A DNA stretch of 38,602 nt from Deltaproteobacteria bacterium (GTDB lineage Bacteria; Myxococcota; XYA12-FULL-58-9): contig JACRCV010000092.1 in the NCBI GenBank assembly GCA_016218825.1, forward strand, positions 1-38,602, written 5' to 3'. Every line of letters starts with the position of its first letter. Position 1 is the first letter of the stretch. Below, in pieces: positions 8,623-14,739 of this stretch. Both the position numbers and the translations under genes were made by a program. The notes below the pieces were generated by a model that was not told the DNA's origin, did not search any database, and was given only the letters and a program-made list of their open reading frames with translations.

Positions 8623-8638
8623 TGTGACACGGATCACA
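8623..8638. promoter_or_regulatory. CRP/FNR-family operator, perfect TGTGA-N6-TCACA
   Basis: TGTGA (8623-8627) and TCACA (8634-8638) are separated by six bases, exactly the consensus for CRP-type dimers. A second inverted repeat, GTCACAC (8602-8608) with GTGTGAC (8622-8628), overlaps it. The site lies in the divergent region between the GH18 gene (start 8502) and the plus-strand gene at 8685. It could serve either gene. The regulator is not in this window. Confidence 0.5.
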
Positions 8639-8684
8639 GCGCCGGACACCGGTCCCTGGGATGGTAGGGCTTGGATCGAAGGCC

Positions 8685-9188
8685 ATGCGGCGGATCGCGA
8701 ACCAAGAGACCCCCGGCGGGGGACGGCGGATCGTCTACGAGCACGAGTGGCGCGAGGCCTTCGTGGGCGAGGCGTTGACGTTGGATCTGGGAGCCGACCG
8801 GCAGCTGCAGGGGATGGAGCTCTACTCCGCCGAGCTCGGGATCGTTCGCTGGAGCTTTGCCACCGGGCTCGGCGAGGCGCGCGCCTGGGAGAACGAGGAC
8901 GACCTCGCCGCCGCGACCTCCCCGCAGAGCCTGGCGCGTCACTTCCCGACCCTGTTCATCGACGGCCGGGCGTCGGCGGCGATGGCGCCGGCGATCGTCG
9001 AGCGGGTGCTCGCCCGCATCACCGGGTCGCCGCTCGAGCGCGTCCTCCGCCAGGCGATCGCGAGGCCCGAGGAGCGCATCACGCCGAGCAGCGACGAGCT
9101 GCGGTACCCGCCGGACGCGCCGACCGCGAGCGGCATGCCGGCCGCGCTCACCTTCGTCGCGCGCCTCAAGCAGCGCTTCTTGACTTGA
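8685..9188 (+). CDS. conserved-looking hypothetical protein
   Basis: The family was not recognised. The product (167 residues from ATG 8685, or 175 from ATG 8661) is soluble-looking with no signal peptide or membrane segment. It starts MRRIANQETPGGGRRIVYEH and has a mixed alpha/beta composition with normal amounts of Glu, Phe and Tyr. That composition supports this strand over the repetitive Arg/Gly-rich reading of the opposite strand. Neither start has a strong ribosome-binding site. A perfect CRP-type operator lies 47 bases upstream of 8685, so catabolite or cyclic-nucleotide control is possible. The stop is 78 bases before tRNA-Cys. Confidence 0.6.
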   Translation: MRRIANQETPGGGRRIVYEHEWREAFVGEALTLDLGADRQLQGMELYSAELGIVRWSFATGLGEARAWENEDDLAAATSPQSLARHFPTLFIDGRASAAMAPAIVERVLARITGSPLERVLRQAIARPEERITPSSDELRYPPDAPTASGMPAALTFVARLKQRFLT

Positions 9189-9266
9189 CGGCCCCGGCCG
9201 CGGCATTGTGCCCCGCCTCACGGGCCCGAGCGGAGCGAGGTCTCTCCGGGTGTACGTCGTTCTCGA

Positions 9267-9342
9267 GGCGCGGTACCCAAGTGGCTAAGGGAAGGGTCTG
9301 CAAAACCCTCATTCATCGGTTCGAATCCGATCCGCGCCTCCA
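9267..9342 (+). tRNA. trnC: tRNA-Cys (anticodon GCA)
   Basis: It folds as a full cloverleaf. The acceptor stem GGCGCGG (9267-9273) pairs with CCGCGCC (9332-9338). The anticodon stem AGGGT/ACCCT encloses the loop CTGCAAA, giving anticodon GCA. The T-arm ATCGG/CCGAT encloses TTCGAAT. The discriminator base is T (9339), the U73 identity element of cysteine tRNAs, and CCA is encoded (9340-9342). Confidence 0.96.
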
Positions 9343-9357
9343 ACTTCTCTCGCTGAT

Positions 9358-9387
9358 CGCCGCCTTCCCGAAAGGGACCGGGCGGCG
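9358..9387 (+). terminator. strong hairpin downstream of tRNA-Cys
   Basis: CGCCGCC (9358-9364) pairs with GGCGGCG (9381-9387). Inside it TCCC pairs with GGGA around a GAAA tetraloop (9370-9373). It sits 16 bases after the tRNA and could end its transcript or block 3' exonucleases. No T-tract follows, so it is not a textbook intrinsic terminator. Confidence 0.4.
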
Positions 9388-9390
9388 CGG

Positions 9391-9419
9391 ATGACTCGCC
9401 GGCGGGCTGCTGGTAGGCT
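9391..9419 (+). promoter_or_regulatory. candidate promoter giving a leaderless mRNA
   Basis: ATGACT (9391-9396) and TAGGCT (9414-9419) are 17 bases apart. Only six bases separate the -10-like box from ATG 9426, and no Shine-Dalgarno sequence precedes that ATG. The arrangement matches those at 5690 and 14740. Confidence 0.35.
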
Positions 9420-9425
9420 CCGGCC

Positions 9426-11249
9426 ATGAGACCAATCCTCGCGAGCTTCGGCGGGCTCGTGGCCGGCGCCACGCTCGGCGGCCTGGTCGTCGGCGCCGCC
9501 GAGGGCATGTTTCGGAACGCCGGCGCCCTGTACGCCGCCCTGCTCTACGGCACCCTGTGGGCGATCGCCGCGGCGCTCTTGGCGACCCTCCTGGCGCTGG
9601 CGCTCCGGCGCCCGGTCCAGAAGCTGCAGCTGCGCTGGGGCCTGATCCTGGCCCTGGCGCCGTCCGGCCTCGTGCTCGTCCGCTTCGTCGTGCTCAGAGA
9701 CGTGCTGCACGAGAGCCCGCACGCGCAGCCGGTGGCGGCGGCGGCCGGGCTCGCGGTCGCGGCGGCGGTGGTGGCGATGGTGCTCAAGGGCGCGCACGTC
9801 CTGGTGCGTCGCTTCGCCACCGAGGAGGTGCGCGGCGCCCGCCTCTACCTCCTGCCGGCGTTGGTCGTGGCGGCCTTCGCGCTCTTCGCCCAAGCGCCGG
9901 ACGACGAGGTGACCGAGGTCCTGCCGGTCGCCGAAGCGCACCGCGGCCGCGGCGTGATCCTCGTGGTCATCGACGCGCTGCGCGCCGATGCGCTGGGCGT
10001 CTACGGCGCGCCGCCGCATCGCGGCGCCGACGCTTCACCGAACATCGACGCGCTCGCACGGCGCGCGCTGGTGTTCACCAATACCAGCGCCCAGGCCTCG
10101 TGGACCAAGCCCGCGGTGGCGACGATCATGACCTCGCGCCACGCGAGCGGCCACAATACCATGAGCAAGCCCGCGGTGCTGCCGTCAAGCCTGCCGACCA
10201 TCGCCAGCCTGCTCGCCGAGAACGGCGCCAAGACCGCCGCCGTGGTCACCAACTACAACCTCGAGGCCGGCTACGGCTTCGACCGGGGCTTCTCGCGCTT
10301 CGACTACCTCGCCCCGGCCCGCTACCTCGGCGCCCCGGAGCGCGCCAACCGGCTGGCGGCCTACAACGTCTACCGCCTGCTGCGGGAGCGCTCCTTGCGC
10401 GACGCGCGCCAGCCGCGCTACTTCTACCGCTCCGCCCGCGCCGTCAACGCCCGCGCCCTCGACATCCTCGATCAGCTCGGCGACGGCGACTTCTTCCTCT
10501 ACCTGCACTACATGGAGCCGCACGACCCCTACTTCGACCGGGACGGCGCCTCGTTCGCCAAGGTCTCCGACCCGAGCCCGCCCGCCGCATGGGCGCCGCG
10601 GATGCACGCCGCCTACCGCGACGAGGTGCAGCGCGCCGACGCCGCCTTGGGCGAGCTCGTCCAGGCGCTCGACCGCCGCGGCCTCCAGGATCAGGTGACC
10701 CTGATCGTCACCGCCGACCACGGCGAGGAGTTCGCCGAGCACGGCGGCTTCTACCACGGCACGACGCTCTACGAAGAGCAGCTGGACATCCCGCTCGTCA
10801 TCGCCGGCCCCGGCGTCACACCGGGGACCGACGCCGCGCTGGCGCGTGGGTTGGATCTGGCGCCGACGATCCTCGGCCGCTTCGGCCACCGGGCGCCGCC
10901 GTCGTGGGAGGGGCGCGACCTGCTGACGGCGAGCGTGCCGCCCGAGGCGACCCTGGCCGAGGAAGATCACGAGGGCAACCGCCTGACCGCGGTCCGCACC
11001 CACCGCAAGAAGCTCATCCTCGCGAACCCCGACAACCCGCGCGGCCTGAAACCCACCGAGCTCTATGACCTCGAGAACGACCCGCGGGAGGCCAAGCCGA
11101 TCGCCGACGACCCGAGCGCCGTCAAGGCGCTCGGCGCCCTCGCGGACCAACTGCGGGCGGCGTCCAAGCAGGGCGGCGCCAGCGCCCAAGAGCGCCGCCT
11201 CGACGCCGCGGCCGAGGCCGAGCTGCGCGCCCTGGGATACGTGCACTGA
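9426..11249 (+). CDS. membrane-anchored sulfatase-like hydrolase/transferase
   Basis: The 607-residue product has an N-terminal membrane part with about four or five hydrophobic helices (to about residue 157), then an alkaline-phosphatase-superfamily sulfatase domain facing the periplasm. Metal and active-site marks are D183 in VVIDALRAD, T227 in SWTKPAVATIMTSR, and the TADHGEEFAEHGG segment. The nucleophile position is Thr rather than the Cys or Ser converted to formylglycine in true sulfatases. This is more like phosphoethanolamine or phosphoglycerol transferases, so the enzyme may cleave or transfer a phospho-group. It ends LRALGYVH. The next gene starts eight bases after its stop and encodes another superfamily member, so the two probably form one transcript. 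Confidence 0.85.
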   Translation: MRPILASFGGLVAGATLGGLVVGAAEGMFRNAGALYAALLYGTLWAIAAALLATLLALALRRPVQKLQLRWGLILALAPSGLVLVRFVVLRDVLHESPHAQPVAAAAGLAVAAAVVAMVLKGAHVLVRRFATEEVRGARLYLLPALVVAAFALFAQAPDDEVTEVLPVAEAHRGRGVILVVIDALRADALGVYGAPPHRGADASPNIDALARRALVFTNTSAQASWTKPAVATIMTSRHASGHNTMSKPAVLPSSLPTIASLLAENGAKTAAVVTNYNLEAGYGFDRGFSRFDYLAPARYLGAPERANRLAAYNVYRLLRERSLRDARQPRYFYRSARAVNARALDILDQLGDGDFFLYLHYMEPHDPYFDRDGASFAKVSDPSPPAAWAPRMHAAYRDEVQRADAALGELVQALDRRGLQDQVTLIVTADHGEEFAEHGGFYHGTTLYEEQLDIPLVIAGPGVTPGTDAALARGLDLAPTILGRFGHRAPPSWEGRDLLTASVPPEATLAEEDHEGNRLTAVRTHRKKLILANPDNPRGLKPTELYDLENDPREAKPIADDPSAVKALGALADQLRAASKQGGASAQERRLDAAAEAELRALGYVH

Positions 11250-11257
11250 GAGCCAAG

Positions 11258-12925
11258 GTGGGCGCGCGACTCCTGATCCTGGGCCTGGACGGCGCCACCT
11301 TCGACGTCCTCGATCCGCTGTTCGCCGTGGGCGCCCTGCCCGCCCTCGCCGCGCTCGCCCAGAGAGGCTGGCGCACCGAGCTCCACTCGACCCTGCCGGT
11401 CGCGACCCTACCCGCCTGGACCTCCTTTCTGACCGGCACCGCGCCGGCGGTGCACGGTGTCACCGATTTGCTGCTCCGCGTCCCCGGCAGCTACGGGCTG
11501 CGCCCCGCGACCGCCGCCGACCGCGGCGCCGAGACCTTTCTCTGGCGCCTCGCGCGCCGCGGCCTCGCGGTCGCGGCGCTCGGCGTGCCGGGGACCTACC
11601 CGCCCGAGAGCTATGCCGACGGCATCTGCGTCCCGGGCTTCGACGCTCCCGGCGCCGCCCGGGTTCGCGCCGACGGCATTTGGCCGCCGGCGCTCGCCGG
11701 CCGCCTGGAAAGCCTCGGCGGTTGGCGCTACGCGACGTTCAACGAGCACGGGCCGGCGTCGGAACGCCTGCGGCGCGCCGCCCCGGCGCTCATCGAAGAC
11801 CTCGAGCGCAAGGAGCGGGTGATCCTCGACCTCTACCGCAGCCGCGCCTGGGACCTGTTCTTCGTCCACCTGCAGGCCGCCGACACCGCCCAACACCACC
11901 TCTGGCACACCCACGATCGGGCCTCGCCGCGCGCCGCCCACCCGGAGCTCGCGAGCGCGGTCGCCGACGTCTGGCGCCGCATCGACGCCGTGGTCGCCCG
12001 CCTGCTCCGGGAGACGGATCCCGACGCCCGGATCCTGGCCGTCAGCGACCATGGCATGGGGGGCGCCGCCGACGTCGCGGTGCACCTGAACCGCTTCCTG
12101 GCGCACGAAGGCCTGCTCCGCTTTGCCGCCGCCGCCGCGCCCCGAGCCGCCGGCGCCGCGTTGCGCGCCGGGCTCGCCCGCCTGCCCAAGGAGGTCGTCG
12201 GCGCCGTGGTCCAGCGCCTGCCGCGGGCCCTGTTGGCGCCGCTGTTCTCGCTCAGCCACCACGCCGCGATCGACTTCGGCGGCACCCTGGCGTTCTCCGA
12301 CGAGCTCGACTACGCCCCGTCGGTCTGGCTCAACCTCGCCGGCCACTTCCCGAGCGGCACGGTCGACGAGCGTCAGGCCGAGCCGATCCTGCGCCGCGTC
12401 GAGGCCGGGCTCTCGGCGCTTCGCGATCCGGCGACCGGCCGGCAGCTCATCGCGCGCGTCCATCGACGCGCCGACCTGCCCGCCGGCCCCTACCGCTTCC
12501 GCGCCCCCGACTTGACCATCGAGCCCGCGTGGGAGAGCGGCTATCGCGCCTCGTTCCTCGCGAGCCGTGGCCCGGGCCCGGCGGTGCGGGTGCTCGACGC
12601 ACGCGAGCACGACGCCGCCAAGGGCGCCGGACTCCCCGGGGTCCACAAGCGCGAAGGGATCTTCATCGCCGCCGGCAAGGGCCTGAGCCCGCTCGAGCTG
12701 CCGCCGCTCCAGATCCACCAGGCCGGCGCCCTGGTGTTCCCGCTCCTCGACCAGCCGATCCCGCAGGCGCTGAAAGCGGCCCTGCCGGGCTTCACCGGCG
12801 AGCTGCTGCCTGTGGAGACCGAAGCAACCCCCGCCGCGGCGCCCGAGGCAGCACTCGAGCACCCGGCCGCCGCCGACCAGCGACAGACCCTCGAACAGCT
12901 GCGGGCGCTAGGCTACCTGGACTAG
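11258..12925 (+). CDS. type I phosphodiesterase/alkaline phosphatase family protein
   Basis: The 555-residue product belongs to the alkaline phosphatase superfamily, in the nucleotide pyrophosphatase/phosphodiesterase branch. Marks are D11 in LILGLDGATFD, nucleophile T55 in LPAWTSFLTG, DTAQHHLW, and the metal-binding SDHGMG. A cytoplasmic location is suggested by the lack of a signal peptide, although related proteins can be membrane-associated. The GTG start at 11258 follows the sulfatase-like gene by eight bases. The C-terminus LRALGYLD matches the ends of the neighbouring sulfatase-like proteins. The substrate is unknown. A REP-like element and an AT-rich hairpin follow the stop. Confidence 0.85.
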   Translation: MGARLLILGLDGATFDVLDPLFAVGALPALAALAQRGWRTELHSTLPVATLPAWTSFLTGTAPAVHGVTDLLLRVPGSYGLRPATAADRGAETFLWRLARRGLAVAALGVPGTYPPESYADGICVPGFDAPGAARVRADGIWPPALAGRLESLGGWRYATFNEHGPASERLRRAAPALIEDLERKERVILDLYRSRAWDLFFVHLQAADTAQHHLWHTHDRASPRAAHPELASAVADVWRRIDAVVARLLRETDPDARILAVSDHGMGGAADVAVHLNRFLAHEGLLRFAAAAAPRAAGAALRAGLARLPKEVVGAVVQRLPRALLAPLFSLSHHAAIDFGGTLAFSDELDYAPSVWLNLAGHFPSGTVDERQAEPILRRVEAGLSALRDPATGRQLIARVHRRADLPAGPYRFRAPDLTIEPAWESGYRASFLASRGPGPAVRVLDAREHDAAKGAGLPGVHKREGIFIAAGKGLSPLELPPLQIHQAGALVFPLLDQPIPQALKAALPGFTGELLPVETEATPAAAPEAALEHPAAADQRQTLEQLRALGYLD

Positions 12926-12960
12926 ACCGGTTTTGCAGTGAGCTGATCGAAGCGATCCGT

Positions 12961-13042
12961 GCCCCCGCCCCACTCGGGGGCGGGGGACGGGGGGTGGGGG
13001 TGGGGAGCGCGGCCGCAGCGGCCGCGCGGGAATCAAAGGAAG
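12961..13042 (+). repeat. REP-like element copy R2 (full length)
   Basis: It begins with a GC hairpin (CCCCCGCCC pairing with GGGCGGGGG), then consecutive G-runs separated by one or two bases. GGAG (13004-13007) follows, overlapping a perfect palindrome with arms 13007-13016 and 13018-13027, and then the tail GGGAATCAAAGGAAG. It differs from the copy at 18894-18975 at only three of 82 positions. It lies downstream of the phosphodiesterase gene in a convergent intergenic region. Confidence 0.85.
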
Positions 13043-13054
13043 CCGAGAGAACTC

Positions 13055-13097
13055 GAGTATACTCTACTTAAACTATTACTTTAAGGATATTATACTC
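13055..13097. other. nested AT-rich stem-loop in the 12926-13174 gap
   Basis: GAGTATA (13055-13061) pairs perfectly with TATACTC (13091-13097). Inside, CTTAAA (13067-13072) pairs with TTTAAG (13080-13085) around CTATTAC, with 5/5-base internal loops between the two stems. The surrounding 13050-13175 is strikingly AT-rich for this genome. The 249-base gap between convergent genes holds this hairpin and repeat copy R2, and no gene was found in it. Confidence 0.6.
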
Positions 13098-13174
13098 AAC
13101 ATCTAATGAATCACGAGAACTGAAGCGCGCGGCATACCGACACACCGAACACACGTAAAACCACTAAGAATATT

Positions 13175-14641
13175 CTACTGGATATAACCGAGGGCTTTCA
13201 GGTCCTGGCGGGTCTCGGGATCGAGGTTGAGATTGTCGACCACGTGCGGCAAGCCGCCGGCGGCCTCGACCTGGCGGTGGCGCTTGACGATGCCGAGGAG
13301 GTGCCACCACCGCGGACCGGGGGCGCCGGTCGTCTTGTCGAAGAGGTTGTGGCGCTCGAAGGGATCGGCGGCGATGTCGAACATCTGCACCTGCTCCTCG
13401 GTGAACGACACCGACGGCAGCAACCGCTGCTTGCCGACCGTGGCCATGAACTGGTCGTGGTCGGTCGGATCGCCGTAGATCACCTTGCTGCGGTAGGTGC
13501 GGATCATCCGCCGGCTGATGCCGAAGTTGTGGAACTCGCAGGTCACGAAGCGGTTGTCGATGTCGACCCTCTCCGGCCGCGCCAGGTGGCGAAAGATGTC
13601 GACCCCCGGCAGGTAGTCGGGCACCGGCGCTCCGAAGGCCCGAATGATGGTCGGCATCAGGTCGACGGTCTGGAACAGGTAGTGGTTGTAGCTGCCGCGC
13701 TCGCTCATCAGCGGCGCCTTGATGATGAGCGGCGCCCGCACGATCTCCTCGAAGAGGTGGTGGGCGTGCAGGAAGACGCCGTGCTCGCCGAACGCCTCGC
13801 CGTGGTCGGCGGTGATCATCAGGGTGGCCTTGTCGTAGATCCCGAGCGTCTTGAGCTCGTCGAGGAAGCGCCCGACCGCGGTGTCGGTGTAGTTGAGGGC
13901 GCCGTCGTAGGTCGCCTGCAGCCGCTCGATCTCGGCGGCGCTCGGCCGGCCCACCTCCCAGTGCGGCGAGCGGATCAGCTTGACGCTCGGATCGCGTACG
14001 TACATGTCCTCGTAGGGCGCGGGCGCGTGGTAGGGGTCGTGGGGGTCGACGAAGAACAGCATGAGGAAGAAGCGCTCGGCGGCGTGCGCGCGAACGAAGG
14101 GCACCGCGAGCTCGACCACCTGGTCGGCCGACGGCAGACCGCGCCAGTGCTTGACGGTGTCGGCGTAGAACGAGAAGCCGCGGCTCAAGCCGAACGCCGA
14201 TCCGGCGTTGCCGTTGCCGACCACGGCGCCGGTCTTGACGCCGTTCTGCTCCAGGATCTCGCCCAGAGTCACGTACTGCTCGGCGAGGCGGTCCTGGTCG
14301 CGCTCGACCGCGTGCCGCGCCGGCAACAACCCGGTGAGCAAGCTCGCGGTGCTCGGCCGGGTCCAGTTGCCGTTGACGAAGTAGTTGGTGAGCAGCACCC
14401 CGTCGTCCGCCACCGCCTTCAGGCGCGGCGTGGTGTCGCGGCCGTAGCCGTACGGCGTCAGGTGGTCGGGGCGCATCGCGTCGACGACGATGAGGATGAC
14501 CGGCCCGCCCTCGGAGCTGATCTTCACCCGGGGAGTGGCGGGACGCGTCAGACCGGTGAAGTAGGCCTTGGAGAGATCCGGCGGCAGCCCCACGAGGGAC
14601 AGCAGCATGAGAGCGACAGGCGTCACGTGCGCTGATCTCAC
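13175..14641 (-). CDS. secreted sulfatase-like hydrolase
   Basis: The product (about 488 residues) has an N-terminal hydrophobic signal (VTPVALMLLSLVGL), then a sulfatase domain. Visible are D54 in LIVVDAMRPDH, T94 in NWTRPSTASLLTG, FFVDPHDPYHAP, and the metal-binding ITADHGEAFGEHG. As in the protein at 9426-11249, the formylglycine position is Thr, so sulfatase activity by the usual mechanism is not expected. The start is uncertain: GTG 14641 gives a signal peptide with a positive n-region, and GTG 14644 or 14626 are alternatives. The C-terminus is LKALGYIQ. It is convergent with the phosphodiesterase gene and divergent from 14740. The TAG stop lies beside the AT-rich stem-loop region. Confidence 0.85.
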   Translation of the reverse strand: MRSAHVTPVALMLLSLVGLPPDLSKAYFTGLTRPATPRVKISSEGGPVILIVVDAMRPDHLTPYGYGRDTTPRLKAVADDGVLLTNYFVNGNWTRPSTASLLTGLLPARHAVERDQDRLAEQYVTLGEILEQNGVKTGAVVGNGNAGSAFGLSRGFSFYADTVKHWRGLPSADQVVELAVPFVRAHAAERFFLMLFFVDPHDPYHAPAPYEDMYVRDPSVKLIRSPHWEVGRPSAAEIERLQATYDGALNYTDTAVGRFLDELKTLGIYDKATLMITADHGEAFGEHGVFLHAHHLFEEIVRAPLIIKAPLMSERGSYNHYLFQTVDLMPTIIRAFGAPVPDYLPGVDIFRHLARPERVDIDNRFVTCEFHNFGISRRMIRTYRSKVIYGDPTDHDQFMATVGKQRLLPSVSFTEEQVQMFDIAADPFERHNLFDKTTGAPGPRWWHLLGIVKRHRQVEAAGGLPHVVDNLNLDPETRQDLKALGYIQ

Positions 14642-14705
14642 CACAAGGCGCCCGCCTGTCAACTTTCTTTCCGGCGGCGCAAGCGAGACGCGCCGCTGCA
14701 GCAAA

Positions 14706-14733
14706 TTGACGCGTGCGCGCCGGCTGATACCAT
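14706..14733 (+). promoter_or_regulatory. candidate promoter giving a leaderless mRNA
   Basis: TTGACG (14706-14711) and TACCAT (14728-14733) are 16 bases apart. Six bases separate TACCAT from ATG 14740, so the expected start of transcription falls on the start codon. No Shine-Dalgarno sequence is visible. Confidence 0.4.
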
Positions 14734-14739
14734 CCTTCC

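Noticed and set aside
8634-9221. Minus-strand frame as an alternative to the gene at 8685-9188
   Set aside because: The plus-strand translation has normal protein-like composition, while the minus-strand one is dominated by Arg, Gly and Ala.
9426-11249. Calling the sulfatase-like proteins true sulfatases activated by the neighbouring FGE-like protein
   Set aside because: The nucleophile position is Thr in both, so formylglycine cannot be formed there.
12961-13042. Repeat copies as ordinary intrinsic terminators
   Set aside because: No T-tract follows any of the hairpins. The invariant tail GGGAATCAA and the location of copy R4 within a gene's 5' part do not fit a terminator.
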